This document shows positions 1-9,276 of a stretch of DNA of 64,000 bases, piece after piece (position 1 is the stretch's first letter; each line of letters starts with the position of its first letter). This DNA comes from JACCTI01 sp038237435 (GTDB lineage Bacteria; Verrucomicrobiota; Verrucomicrobiia; Chthoniobacterales; UBA10450), in contig JBBRYT010000002.1 of NCBI GenBank assembly GCA_038237435.1, positions 248,001 to 312,000 of the forward strand. Reading direction: 5' to 3'. The position numbers and the translations under genes are program-made. The notes under the pieces were generated by a model, which did no database searches, was not told the DNA's origin, and saw only the letters and a program-made list of their open reading frames with translations.

Positions 1-1745
1 GCCGCGCCGCCAGCTTCGTAGGTCTCGGGCTTTTCCAAATCCGCCGTCAGTTCTTTCTGCCGACCTTCGAGCGAGAGAATGTGCATCTCGATCTCGTGCA
101 ACCGCTTTTCCCGATCCCGTTTGATCTTCGCTTCCGCTTTGCGCTGCTCCGCTTCGGCCCGGCGTCGTTCGCGCGTTTCGCGCATTCCTTCCGCAACCGG
201 TTGAACTGGTTGAGCGTTGTTTAACGATTGTCCATTGCTGGTTAGTGCTTCGCGCGCGGAAGTGGCGCGCGATTTATCCAGATAATAATCGTAATCGCCG
301 GCGTAAAGCGTGAGCTGCCCCGCATTGATGTGCAGCACCGTCCTCGCGATTGCGCGGATGAAATAAACATCGTGGCTGATGAAGATCAGTGTGCCTTCGT
401 ATTGCGAAAGCGAGCCGAGGAGCGCGTCGATGCTGCCGATATCGAGGTGCGTCGTCGGTTCATCCATCAGTAACAGATTCGGCGGATCGAGTAATAGCCT
501 AACGAGTGCTAGCCGCGTCTTTTCGCCGCCGCTTAAAACGCCGGTCGTTTTGAAGACATCATCACCGCGAAAAAGAAACGAGCCGAGGACGGTGCGCGCG
601 ACTTGTTCCGAAACGGGGTTCGGCATGTCGCGCGCCGTGTCGAGCACCGTCATCGTCGGATTCAGCATCTCGACGCGATACTGCGAAAAATAACCGAGCT
701 TCGCATTATGCCCCAGTTGGCGCTCGCCGCCTTGCACCGGCAACGCGCCCGCGAGCAATTTCAAGAGCGTCGATTTTCCCGCGCCGTTCGGTCCGACCAA
801 AACCGTGCGCTGGCCGCGCTCCGCTTCGAAATTCAATCCGCGATAAACAACGAGATCGCCGTAGGCATGATCGACATCCTTCAAGGTGATCACGCGCTGC
901 CCACTGCGCGGCGGTTGCGGAAAACGGAAGTGCACGGTCTTCTCCCGCGCGACCGGCGCTTCGATTTTATCCATGCGCGCGATCTGCTTCAATTTGCTTT
1001 GCGCCTGCGACGCCTTGCTCGCCTTCGCGCGAAAACGATCGGCGAACGCTTGCAGCGATGCGATCTCCTTCTGTTGGTTCTTGTAGGCGGAAAGCTGCTG
1101 CTCTTCGCGCGCGGCTTTTTGTTCGATGTAGCTGTCCCAGTTGCCGCGATACCTAACGAGTCGTCGATGCGCGATCTCGATGATCGATCCGACCAGCTGA
1201 TTCAGAAACTCGCGATCGTGCGAGATCATCAAAATCGCGCCGGAATAGTTCTTCAGATAATTTTGGAACCAGACTAACGACTCCAGATCGAGATGGTTAG
1301 TCGGTTCGTCGAGTAGCAACAAATCGGGTTCCTGCACGAGCAGCCGCGCCAGATGCGCGCGCATAACCCAGCCACCGCTCATCGTTTTCGCCGGTCGATT
1401 GAAATCCGATTCGCGAAAGGCCAGCCCATGCAAAATGCGTTTCGCCTTCGGCTCAATTTCCCAGTCGGTGTGCTCGGTGATCTTTCCAGAGGCGAGTTGC
1501 AGCACGGTCTCATCCGTCGCCGGCGCATTTTCCTGCGGGAGGAACCCAATCGTCGCCGCTTTCTCGACCGCAATTTTTCCATCGTCCGGCAGCGCCTCGC
1601 CCAGGATGAGCGAAAACAAAGTCGACTTCCCTGCGCCATTCGGCCCCACCAGTCCAACGCGATCGCCGCGATTCACCTGCAGCGACGCGTCTTGGAAGAG
1701 TGTTCGGCCGCCGAAGGCTTTCGTAACTTGAGAAATGGTCAGCAT
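1..1745 (-). CDS. ABC-F family ATPase (C-terminus outside window)
   Basis: Soluble ABC-F protein with two ATP-binding cassettes and no membrane segments; the family (EttA, Uup, YheS) acts on the ribosome. The start is the ATG at 1743-1745, giving MLTISQVTKAFGG. Cassette 1 has Walker A GPNGAGKST near residue 33, signature MSGGWVMR near 122 and DEPTNHLD. Cassette 2 has GPNGAGKST near residue 318, signature LSGGEKTR near 405 and DEPTTHLD. A charged, Arg/Glu/Lys-rich coiled-coil tail follows from about residue 480 and runs off the left edge at base 1. Copies of the dispersed GCCTAACGAGT motif lie in the gene at 498 and 1152. Which ABC-F subgroup it belongs to cannot be settled without the C-terminus. 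Confidence 0.93.
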   Translation of the reverse strand, partial: MLTISQVTKAFGGRTLFQDASLQVNRGDRVGLVGPNGAGKSTLFSLILGEALPDDGKIAVEKAATIGFLPQENAPATDETVLQLASGKITEHTDWEIEPKAKRILHGLAFRESDFNRPAKTMSGGWVMRAHLARLLVQEPDLLLLDEPTNHLDLESLVWFQNYLKNYSGAILMISHDREFLNQLVGSIIEIAHRRLVRYRGNWDSYIEQKAAREEQQLSAYKNQQKEIASLQAFADRFRAKASKASQAQSKLKQIARMDKIEAPVAREKTVHFRFPQPPRSGQRVITLKDVDHAYGDLVVYRGLNFEAERGQRTVLVGPNGAGKSTLLKLLAGALPVQGGERQLGHNAKLGYFSQYRVEMLNPTMTVLDTARDMPNPVSEQVARTVLGSFLFRGDDVFKTTGVLSGGEKTRLALVRLLLDPPNLLLMDEPTTHLDIGSIDALLGSLSQYEGTLIFISHDVYFIRAIARTVLHINAGQLTLYAGDYDYYLDKSRATSAREALTSNGQSLNNAQPVQPVAEGMRETRERRRAEAEQRKAEAKIKRDREKRLHEIEMHILSLEGRQKELTADLEKPETYEAGGA

Positions 1746-1806
1746 GAAAAAGGCGCGCAATATCCCTGCCTTGCCCGCGTTTGCGAACGAGTTTATGACG
1801 AAGGCC

Positions 1807-1932
1807 GTCATCCTGAGCCGCGCAGACGGCGAAGGATCTTACGCCTAAGTCTAGCGGCCGGCGCAACTCTGACGCGTGACCCGATAGCTTGTGCGAGATC
1901 CTTCTGCGCGCTTCCGCCCGCCTCAGGATGAC
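1807..1932. repeat. Dispersed inverted-repeat element, family 1 copy A
   Basis: A 126-bp element bounded by GTCATCCTGAG at 1807-1817 and its inverse CTCAGGATGAC at 1922-1932, with internal GAAGGATCT and AGATCCTTC arms. Three relatives lie at 16714-16838, 24501-24622 and 37760-37892. No coding capacity; it looks like a non-autonomous palindromic (MITE or REP-like) element. This copy abuts the broken FAD-oxidase fragment. Confidence 0.85.
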
Positions 1933-1934
1933 AA

Positions 1935-2405
1935 CTGCAAAGCGTTACGCCAGTGCGGGGCTTGGCCGGGCCGACGCGCCCGGTCAGGAGTGACAAACCC
2001 GCTTTGCGCATCGCCCAAACGTGATTCATTTCCGCCGCGCTCTCGCAGATAAGCGTGCGAAGCCCGAGCCGCATCGACGCCAGTCTCGTTAGGCGCTCCG
2101 CGACATCCTCGTAGAACTCGACAATTAAAATGGCTTCGCACGGTTTGGTATCGAGTTCCATCAAGTCGCGCGCCGCCTGGAAATGCAGCTGACCTTTCGT
2201 CTGATCGAAGAGCGGTTTGTCGATGTGTTCGATCGCGGATGGTTTCAGGTCGAGTAACTCGACCGTCGCCTGCATCGCTTCGGCGACAGAAGCGAAGAAG
2301 ATGAGTCCCAATCCTTTCTCGCGCGGTAGCGGAACGATGGTCAGCTCGGCGGAACAAATCGCGCCGAGTGTTCCTTCGCTCGCGGAAAAGATTTCCTCGG
2401 ACTCA
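1935..2405 (-). pseudogene. Fragment of FAD-linked oxidase (GlcD/D-lactate dehydrogenase type), C-terminal part only
   Basis: The minus strand reads SASEGTLGAICSAELTIVPLP, then an AIEHIDKPLF stretch and VWAMRKAGLSLLTG. This is the pattern of the C-terminal FAD-oxidase domain of glycolate oxidase GlcD and D-lactate dehydrogenases. The N-terminal FAD-binding (PCMH) domain is missing: upstream the frame runs into the end of the glycosyltransferase gene. The 3' side stops at the repeat whose arm ends at 1932, so the sequence after AKPRTG is repeat-derived. Broken at both ends, it is very probably non-functional. The family assignment rests on recognised residues, not on alignment. Confidence 0.7.
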
Positions 2406-3854
2406 TTTTCCGATTCGGTCGCGCACCTGATCCATCGAATACAAACCTAGAATAACACTGCGCGAAATCGGCGCTGTTGTCAGCGGTTTGGAAACGATCA
2501 CCGCCGGAATATCAGTAAGCAGCGGGGCGATAACCCATTTCGCATTGATCTGTTCCTCCGCAGAAGGAACGGCGCTGGGCTGGTGTCGGTGCAGGAAAAA
2601 TTCGAGCGTGTTGTATCCAGTGTTTACGAAGACGAGCGGATCGTCGCGCACAGTCCCGCGAACTTCGCGCGCGAAATCTTTCACATTTTCGCCGCGCTGA
2701 TCTCGCGTGAGCGAACTAAAGAAAACAAAATGAACCGAAAGTCCCACGGCAAATAAAAGCGAGGCGAAGGCGAAGTGTTGCATTTGAAGGCGAACGCGTG
2801 GCAAAGCGTTCTGACAAAACCACGCGGCCAGAATCGCGGCCGCGGGAAAGGCGGGTTGAATGTAGTCGGCGGTTTTATGGGCGGAGAGCCCAAAGAAAAT
2901 CAGCACGAGGAAAAGCCAGAGAATCGCCGGGGCTAATTCGTGACGAAACCATTTACGCCACTCGATCATAATCAGCGCAGCGATTGCGCCTAGCGACCAC
3001 GGGGCGAATCGTCCTACAAACCAAACCGGATTTTGCCAGATCAACTTGAGAGCGGCGATCGGTCCTTCACTCGTGACGTGTTTGTTGCCGAACTGATGGC
3101 CCAAGCCTAACGAGTGCGCGATCAATTCGCGTTTGATCAGGACATTATAGAAAGCGTCTGGATAATGAATGGAACACGGTATCGCCCAGAGCAGGAAAAT
3201 CCCTGCGGCCAACGGCAATCCCCACCACCACCGGCTGCGATGAACCAGGGACCAGCGCCCGGCGATTATGCGCGCGGCCAGCGGCAAATAAATAATCGGA
3301 ACCAGCGCCGCTGGACCTTTCGTTAGGCTGGCCAGCCCGATGCAGATCCAAAATCCGCTAATGATCAGAAACGACGGTGGGTCTTTGTCGCAAACAATTC
3401 GCGTTCCGAGAATCCATGCACCAGTTAGGAACGCGATTAGCACCGGGTCGGGCCGGCAGTGATAAATCATGCTCATGTTCGCCGGATTGACGAGCCAGGC
3501 GATGCCGGCGAGAAAGGCAACTGCGCGATTGCCTAACAGGTAATTCGCCATGAAAACCGTGAGCGCGAGTGTCGTTAGGCTGCCGAGCAACATCGGCATT
3601 TTCACCGCCCATTCTGTCCAGAAACCGAGTTTCAATAATGGCGCCGCCAGCCAGTTAACGAGCGGCGGTTTGGTGGCGGGATCGCCGAAGATGTCCCGCG
3701 GCAAGAGCCAGCGATCGTTCGCGGCGATATCAGCGGTGTAGGAAACAGTGCGCGGTTGATCCTGACGCTGCAACGCGCTTGGTCCTAAAATCCGCGCGCC
3801 AATCATGACGACGGCGCACAAAAGCAGAACGAACTCGATGCGACGATCGCGCAA
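2403..3854 (-). CDS. GT-C family glycosyltransferase (ArnT/PMT-like), membrane protein
   Basis: A 483-residue polytopic membrane protein with about 10-12 hydrophobic segments. The N-terminal region carries the periplasmic loop typical of lipid-linked-sugar glycosyltransferases of the ArnT/dolichyl-phosphate-mannose type (TADIAANDRWLLP, then TKPPLVNWL). The family transfers sugars from polyprenyl-phosphate donors to lipid or protein acceptors in the periplasm; the substrate here is unknown. The likely start is a TTG at 3852-3854, three bases after the upstream gene's TAA, with GGAAT as a possible ribosome binding site, so translational coupling is likely. The stop overlaps the remains of a FAD oxidase gene. 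Confidence 0.85.
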   Translation of the reverse strand: MRDRRIEFVLLLCAVVMIGARILGPSALQRQDQPRTVSYTADIAANDRWLLPRDIFGDPATKPPLVNWLAAPLLKLGFWTEWAVKMPMLLGSLTTLALTVFMANYLLGNRAVAFLAGIAWLVNPANMSMIYHCRPDPVLIAFLTGAWILGTRIVCDKDPPSFLIISGFWICIGLASLTKGPAALVPIIYLPLAARIIAGRWSLVHRSRWWWGLPLAAGIFLLWAIPCSIHYPDAFYNVLIKRELIAHSLGLGHQFGNKHVTSEGPIAALKLIWQNPVWFVGRFAPWSLGAIAALIMIEWRKWFRHELAPAILWLFLVLIFFGLSAHKTADYIQPAFPAAAILAAWFCQNALPRVRLQMQHFAFASLLFAVGLSVHFVFFSSLTRDQRGENVKDFAREVRGTVRDDPLVFVNTGYNTLEFFLHRHQPSAVPSAEEQINAKWVIAPLLTDIPAVIVSKPLTTAPISRSVILGLYSMDQVRDRIGK

Positions 3855-3857
3855 TGA

Positions 3858-4703
3858 TTATTCCGGCGTTGGCGACTCGTTAGGCGACGCCGTGTCTTCC
3901 GCTACTGGCGATGGCTGATATTCAGGGGTCGGCCGTGGCGTAGGCGAGTATTCGTCGGCGAAGCGCACGCGATAACGCGTCTGATACTGATCCTCCGGCG
4001 CGGGCTTGCTGCCATCGAATCGCTCACGCGGCGGCGCCCACTCCGACCAGGTTTCATCAATAGCAGGTGAGGCGCGCCGCATGACGCTGAAAACTTGCCG
4101 GCTCTCGTCTTTCACGCCGGCGGTGATTTCGCGACCGGCGTTCCGCGAATTCAAATAAGCCCAGGCGGGAACGGTAATGAACTCGTTAGACTGCGTGGCC
4201 TCCGCCCAACGCATCTCGGAGAAAGCGCGATCGGACGCGCTGACGGAGAGCGCGATATCGAATTCGGCTTTCTTCAAATCTTCGATTGAACGTCCTTTGG
4301 CTGGCACACGCACTTCGATCTGCAGCGCGAGATTTTGGCCATCGACCAATGGCGGATGATCGCTGGTCGCATAACTGATCCCGGCGCCCACTCCGACGAG
4401 AAGCGCGACGATCACGAGTGCGATGAGTTGCTTCAAGAAATAGCCACCAAAACCGACGCGTTTTATTTGCAGACTAACGACAACACCGACTATCGCGCCG
4501 ATGATGAAGGCGAGCGGAATCCAAAGGCAGATGACGGCGTAAGCGCGGCCCCCTTCCATGTTGGAGACATGATGTTCTTGCATCGCCCAATCCGCCACCG
4601 GCGCGCAGAGAGCCGCGCCGACAATTCCGCTGATCAGGGCGACGAGCAATGCCATCGGCCAACGTTTTGGTTTGGGAGCTACAACAAGTGCGGGGTCACT
4701 CAT
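3858..4703 (-). CDS. Unknown membrane protein with three or four TM segments and proline-rich tail
   Basis: 281 residues. Hydrophobic segments lie at about residues 16-38, 55-78 and 90-112, followed by a soluble domain (about 115-240) and a Pro/Thr/Ser-rich tail. The tail ends in SPNESPTPE, where the PNES is encoded by a dispersed GCCTAACGAGT motif copy (3876-3884). No family recognised. It precedes the GT-C glycosyltransferase gene by only three bases, suggesting co-translation and perhaps a joint envelope role, but no function can be assigned. Confidence 0.75.
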   Translation of the reverse strand: MSDPALVVAPKPKRWPMALLVALISGIVGAALCAPVADWAMQEHHVSNMEGGRAYAVICLWIPLAFIIGAIVGVVVSLQIKRVGFGGYFLKQLIALVIVALLVGVGAGISYATSDHPPLVDGQNLALQIEVRVPAKGRSIEDLKKAEFDIALSVSASDRAFSEMRWAEATQSNEFITVPAWAYLNSRNAGREITAGVKDESRQVFSVMRRASPAIDETWSEWAPPRERFDGSKPAPEDQYQTRYRVRFADEYSPTPRPTPEYQPSPVAEDTASPNESPTPE

Positions 4704-4819
4704 GTTTACTACTCGTTAGGCCGACAAAGGATTGTGCCGCCGCCTTTGACCACAACCGCTCCAAACGGCACGCAGCCATGTCGCGACTCGGGTTGGCTGC
4801 CGAGGACTTGACCTATCTT

Positions 4820-5983
4820 TCATTTGTCGTCCGTTCTGTGATTGTGCGCGTCTGACGCTTGAATGATGCCCTCGTGAATCAAAGCGTCTGTCACTGCCTG
4901 ATGCTGTTGCGCTCCGCGTTCGAGGAATTCCTTTTCCGCCCAATTTTCCAATCCGAGATCAAGAACTCGTGAGACGGCCATGATTATTTCCTGACGCCCA
5001 GACGGAAACAAAATCTCTTCTCTCCCACAACATCCGTAAAGAAAGCGCAAATCTTCTTTGGTTCCGAGCCGGCAAAGCGGACCGATGCCACGCTGCCAAC
5101 GATGCACCTTCTCGAGGTGAGGAGCCTTCGCTACCAACCGGAATAGCGGAAGGAATGGCGCTACCATTTGCGTTTCCTCCGCGCTCCAATCGGTGGAAAG
5201 GAAAAAATAGTGTTTAAATAATAAAGCATAAGCCGCCCATCGATTCGGTGGCTCGATGTCGGTCACGAGATCGTTAGGCGCGGTTTGCTCGAGAAATTGC
5301 TTCAGATCGCTCTCGATCGTCTTGATGTATGATTCATCCTTGGTCGCGTAAGCGAGCGCGGCCAGAGCAGCGCGGCGCAGCCAAATTTTATCGCTTTGCA
5401 GGAATGGCACCAACCGGCTTGTCTGAGCCGCGCTCAAGATCGGTGCCGCTTGTAAAATCAAGAGACGCTGGCGATTCGGTGAGGCCTCGACGCGCAGAAT
5501 CTCGAGCAACTCGTGAGCGATCAGATTCTTCGCCGCTTCTCCATCGCTGAGAGCCGCGAAAGTCGTAGTGCGCGCAGGAACGACTGATCGCACACACAGA
5601 GGTGACGACATCCATCTGTCGTCCTCAAGAACAAGGATACACCTCGAACCTTCCTCGAGAGGAACCAGTTCTTCCGGCCAGACAAAAGCCGTCAGCGGCA
5701 GCGGAATTTTTTGCTTCGCGAAACTCTGGTTTCCCAGGAGCACAGAATTCACCGCGAACTTAATGTCGATCTTATCCGGACCGGTCACAATCACACGGGG
5801 TGGCAGGCCCGCCGGTTCTCTCCGGATTTCGGCGATCTCGCCTGCTATGATCAGTTTCAGTGCGTTTCTAGGAATCGCGTGATCGAGTCTTTCATTAACC
5901 AAGAAGATGGTCCCAAAGGCCGGCGTGATCCCTGCGAGAACGATGCACGCAATCGCTGTATTCAACCTTATCGGATCACTCAC
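4820..5983 (-). CDS. Unknown exported protein, helical-repeat-like
   Basis: 387 residues with one N-terminal hydrophobic segment (about residues 8-27) acting as signal or anchor. An early beta-rich part (about 40-130) is followed by an alpha-helical part with HEAT-like spacing, for example LRRAALAALAY. The start is GTG at 5981-5983; the reading frame overlaps the stop of the upstream amidohydrolase gene by eight bases, which supports this start. No enzymatic motif seen. Confidence 0.72.
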   Translation of the reverse strand: MSDPIRLNTAIACIVLAGITPAFGTIFLVNERLDHAIPRNALKLIIAGEIAEIRREPAGLPPRVIVTGPDKIDIKFAVNSVLLGNQSFAKQKIPLPLTAFVWPEELVPLEEGSRCILVLEDDRWMSSPLCVRSVVPARTTTFAALSDGEAAKNLIAHELLEILRVEASPNRQRLLILQAAPILSAAQTSRLVPFLQSDKIWLRRAALAALAYATKDESYIKTIESDLKQFLEQTAPNDLVTDIEPPNRWAAYALLFKHYFFLSTDWSAEETQMVAPFLPLFRLVAKAPHLEKVHRWQRGIGPLCRLGTKEDLRFLYGCCGREEILFPSGRQEIIMAVSRVLDLGLENWAEKEFLERGAQQHQAVTDALIHEGIIQASDAHNHRTDDK

Positions 5984-7226
5984 GAACGAGGGTCCCGCCT
6001 TTCATCACAAGGTGCACTTGCCTAATCACTGCGATGTCGCGCGTCGGATCGCCTGCGACAGAAACCAAATCAGCCAGCAAACCCGGCCTAACGAGTCCTC
6101 GATCTGCGAGATGAAAAATAGCAGCGTTACCGCTCGTCGTCTGACGCAAAACTTCCAGCGGCGTGAAGCCGTATTCGTGCACGAGCAGTTCCATCTCGAG
6201 CGCGTTCTCGCCGTGCGCGAAAACGCCGGCATCGCCGCCCATCGCAAAAGTCACGCCGGCTTCGCGCGCCGCTTTCATGCTCGCGCGTTTTTGCGCGATG
6301 CGCGGCGGTTCGGGGTCGCTGCCTTTTTTCCAACCGTGATAACGTGAAACCGCATCGCCGGCTGCGACGGTCGGACAAAGCGCGACGCCCTTCTGTTTCA
6401 TGAGGCGAAAAACTTCGGCGGTTCCTTCATCGCCGTGCTCGATCGTTTCCACGCCAGCGTTGATGGCGCGACGCATTCCTTCCGCGGTGGTGGCGTGCGC
6501 GACGGTCGGTCGGCCCGCGGAACGCGCGGTCTGCACAATGGCGTTTAGTTCTTCCTGCGAAAACGTCGGCCGCGAAGGTTCATTATTTCCCCAGCGATAA
6601 TCGGCATACAGCTTCACGACGTCGGCGCCTTTGCCGATCTGTTCGCGCGCGGCGCGCGTGACGCCTTCAATGCCGCTCGCTTCCTGCGCACCTTGCGGCA
6701 CATCGAGTTCGGTTGCGTATTTCGGCCCGTAACTTCCGGTCGCAACAATCGCGCGTGTAGCCACAATCAAGCGAGGACCTGGAATGATTCCGGAGTCGAT
6801 CGCCTGTTTTAATCCGACATCGGCGAACCCCGCGCCTTCCGTGCCGAGGTCGCGCGCCGTGGTGAAACCGGCTTCCAAAGTTTTGCGCGCGTGCACGGTG
6901 GCGCGCGCGGTGCGCAAGGCTAACGACTCGTTAGTCACCTGCTCGTTCCAACTCGTTTCGTTGTAAGGATGCAGGAACATGTGCGAATGACCTTCGATCA
7001 TTCCGGGCAGCAAGGTCTCGTTAGGCAATTCGATCGTGCGCGCGTCGGCGGGCGCGGAAACATCGGCACCGACCGCAACGATTTTTTCGCCGCTGACCAG
7101 CACCGACCAACCAGCATGAATTTCCTGTCCGTCGAAGACTGCGGCGGGTTTTAGAAGAACGGTTTGTTCGGCGAGAGCTGTCGTGAGTGCGGCAAAGAGA
7201 AAACAACAGCGAAGAATCGCTTTCAT
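5976..7226 (-). CDS. Secreted amidohydrolase (imidazolonepropionase/prolidase-like)
   Basis: 416 residues. The start is ATG at 7224-7226: it forms an ATGA overlap with the methyltransferase stop and opens a clean signal peptide ending near ALAEQ. An upstream in-frame extension lies inside the methyltransferase and is rejected. Metal-site motifs of the amidohydrolase superfamily are visible: EGHSHMF, VKLYAD (possible carbamylated Lys), VAHATT, IEHGDEG and MGGDAGVF. Relatives hydrolyse cyclic amides or Xaa-Pro dipeptides; the substrate is not predictable. The protein probably acts in the periplasm. Residues VTNESLA come from the paired motif at about 6919-6934. Confidence 0.88.
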   Translation of the reverse strand: MKAILRCCFLFAALTTALAEQTVLLKPAAVFDGQEIHAGWSVLVSGEKIVAVGADVSAPADARTIELPNETLLPGMIEGHSHMFLHPYNETSWNEQVTNESLALRTARATVHARKTLEAGFTTARDLGTEGAGFADVGLKQAIDSGIIPGPRLIVATRAIVATGSYGPKYATELDVPQGAQEASGIEGVTRAAREQIGKGADVVKLYADYRWGNNEPSRPTFSQEELNAIVQTARSAGRPTVAHATTAEGMRRAINAGVETIEHGDEGTAEVFRLMKQKGVALCPTVAAGDAVSRYHGWKKGSDPEPPRIAQKRASMKAAREAGVTFAMGGDAGVFAHGENALEMELLVHEYGFTPLEVLRQTTSGNAAIFHLADRGLVRPGLLADLVSVAGDPTRDIAVIRQVHLVMKGGTLVRE

Positions 7227-8050
7227 TTCTTCTCCGCGATGATTTCGAGAAACATCGGGGTGGTGAACCACGACTCGGGATCGACGTTGGCTTCGTGAAA
7301 TTCGCGCAACGCATCTGCGCCTTGTTCACTCGTTAGGCGCCCGAGTTCCTGTAAACGCAGGACGTTGATCTCGATGAAACTGGCGGGCCATTGCCAGGCG
7401 TAATCGTGCGGTGAAATCGTAATGACGCGCGGACGAATTTCCGTTACGCGCATGCCGACATCGCGCAGCAAGCCGGGTAACTGACGCGCTATGTCCGGCT
7501 CGCCGCCGCTGGCGCGCCAACTCGATGCGACTTCGCGCCGGAAATTCTCGATGGCCGGTCGGATCGGCATGAAGCAGAAAGTCTCGTAGTCGCTGTACTC
7601 GTGAAAAATGGCGATGCCGCCGGGTCGCAACGCGCCGGCGATTTTTTCCACTAAATTTCTCGGCGACGAAACGAAAGAAGCGACCCAGCGGCACCAGCTC
7701 GCATCGCAGTTAAGATTGCCTAACGAGAGCTCCATCAGATCGCCTTCACGAAATTCCACATTCGTTAGGCCACGACGCTGACAACGTTCGCGCGCGACTT
7801 CGAGAAAACGTGCCGATCTTTCAATTCCCAAAACCGCGCCGGTCGGTCCGACGATTTCCGCGAGATCAGCCGTGGCGTAACCCGGACCGGCGCCGATGTC
7901 GATGACGCGCCAGCCATCGGTGATGCCCGCGCGCTGCCAGCATTCGGTGACGACCGGACGCCAGACTCGATGTTGCAGGCCGAGGCGAGCGACTTCCTCG
8001 TCGTGTGTGCCGAGGATGTAATCGGTTTCGCTCTTTTGCGCGCCGGCCAT
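7223..8050 (-). CDS. Class I SAM-dependent methyltransferase
   Basis: 275 residues. The glycine-rich SAM-binding loop VIDIGAGPGYATADLAE is near residue 48, followed by the acidic ribose-binding residue in GIERSARF and the REGDLMEL loop. ATG start at 8048-8050. The stop overlaps the amidohydrolase ATG (ATGA), so the two are translationally coupled. Substrate unknown. Three copies or variants of the GCCTAACGAGT motif fall in it (7329, 7719, near 7762). Confidence 0.9.
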   Translation of the reverse strand: MAGAQKSETDYILGTHDEEVARLGLQHRVWRPVVTECWQRAGITDGWRVIDIGAGPGYATADLAEIVGPTGAVLGIERSARFLEVARERCQRRGLTNVEFREGDLMELSLGNLNCDASWCRWVASFVSSPRNLVEKIAGALRPGGIAIFHEYSDYETFCFMPIRPAIENFRREVASSWRASGGEPDIARQLPGLLRDVGMRVTEIRPRVITISPHDYAWQWPASFIEINVLRLQELGRLTSEQGADALREFHEANVDPESWFTTPMFLEIIAEKK

Positions 8051-8066
8051 ACGTTGCGATTACTCG

Positions 8067-9140
8067 TTAGGCTTCGGCGAAACTGAAACGCAGCGCCTTG
8101 TGCAAACGCGGCGGAAGCGCGGGCAGGTTGCGCCGCTCGATGAGGAAAGTGATGACGCCGGCCAGCTCCTTGTAAACGTAGTTTTTGTTGACCGCGCCTT
8201 GCAGATATTGCTCGCCGCTGCTTCCGCCCGTGCCGACGCGCGTGCCGATCATGCGGCGCACCATTTGCAGGTGGCGATAGCGGAAGTTGGCCAGTTGTTC
8301 GTCGATCTCGATCAAACTGTTGAGCAGAGCAAAGGGCAAACGAAAGAGCGGCTCGTCGCGATAAAGCATGATGAAAAGCGCGGCGCGCAAAGCGGGCGCG
8401 GAGAAATCGCCCGAGCCTTCGTCGAAAAAAATGCGATCGAATTTGCCTAACAAGTCCTTTTTGTCGTCGCGCTCGGAAAGGCTCTGCTCAAAAAGCTCGC
8501 GGTAACGATTCCAAAAGGCCGGTCGACCTGAGGATTCGTTAGGCCATTCGCTCCAATAGGATTCATCGAAGAACGGCGTGCGCGCCAGCCAGCGCTCGAC
8601 CATTTGCAAAAGTGATGGCTGCTTTTCGGATTCGTTGATTTCTTGGAAGTCGCGCTCGTTGAATCCGCCGAGATCAGTGTGCTTGTAGTAATCCGGACGA
8701 AAACGCTGCTCCATGCGCAAGCCGAGCGTAGCTTCGATCTGCCGGAATTGTTTGCTCTGGAAACCGGAGGCGCCATGGAGCATTTCGCGGAACTCGAGGA
8801 AATCGAGCGGCGTCATCGTTTCCAAAACATCGACCTGATGATTAAGCAGCTTCCAGATTTCCACGATCCGCTTCAATCGATGGACGACAACGTTCATGTC
8901 GGGGCCGTCGTCATCGGCGGCGGGCTTGCTCAGTACCTGGCCGCACGCGATCAGCTCGTGCAGGATCTGTTTGAACCAAAGCTCGTAAGCCTGGTGGATG
9001 ATGATGAAAAGCATTTCATCATGCGCGATGAGCTTGCCGTCCTTCAGGCTGAGCGGCTTTTGCAGCTCGAGGAGTTTTTCGATCCCGAGATAATCGCCGT
9101 AGTATTGCAACGGCTGCTCGCCACTAAACGGACACTCCAT
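8067..9140 (-). CDS. kynA: Tryptophan 2,3-dioxygenase
   Basis: A heme enzyme that opens the indole ring of L-tryptophan to N-formylkynurenine, the first kynurenine-pathway step. Recognised from YGDYLGIEKLL, HDEMLFIIIHQAYELWFKQI, the ETMTPLDFLEFR block followed by GASGFQS, FRYRHLQMVRRMIG (proximal heme-ligand region) and GTGGSSG. The length of 357 residues is close to the family norm of about 280-380. The start is taken as ATG at 9138-9140 (MECPF), because the 28-codon extension upstream lies in a dispersed repeat. The stop is the TAA inside a GCCTAACGAGT copy at 8063-8071. No other kynurenine genes are in the window. Confidence 0.93.
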   Translation of the reverse strand: MECPFSGEQPLQYYGDYLGIEKLLELQKPLSLKDGKLIAHDEMLFIIIHQAYELWFKQILHELIACGQVLSKPAADDDGPDMNVVVHRLKRIVEIWKLLNHQVDVLETMTPLDFLEFREMLHGASGFQSKQFRQIEATLGLRMEQRFRPDYYKHTDLGGFNERDFQEINESEKQPSLLQMVERWLARTPFFDESYWSEWPNESSGRPAFWNRYRELFEQSLSERDDKKDLLGKFDRIFFDEGSGDFSAPALRAALFIMLYRDEPLFRLPFALLNSLIEIDEQLANFRYRHLQMVRRMIGTRVGTGGSSGEQYLQGAVNKNYVYKELAGVITFLIERRNLPALPPRLHKALRFSFAEA

Positions 9141-9189
9141 CGGCGAAGTGTCGCGCAGCGCGGAGGGCGGAGTCAATCCGCACCCATCG

Positions 9190-9272
9190 TTGTAGGGACG
9201 GCGCTCTGTCGCCGTAGGAAGCATTCACTGCAGATTCAGCGTTTTTACGCCGACAAAGCGGCGTCGCTACAA
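9190..9272. repeat. Dispersed inverted repeat, family 2 copy A
   Basis: About 83 bp bounded by TTGTAGGGACGGCG and the inverse CGGCGTCGCTACAA, with internal CTGTCGCCG and GCCGACAAAG arms. It lies between the metalloprotease and the dioxygenase. The element at 55808-55880 has the same TTGTAGG...CCTACA plan and is probably related. Confidence 0.6.
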
Positions 9273-9276
9273 AGTC

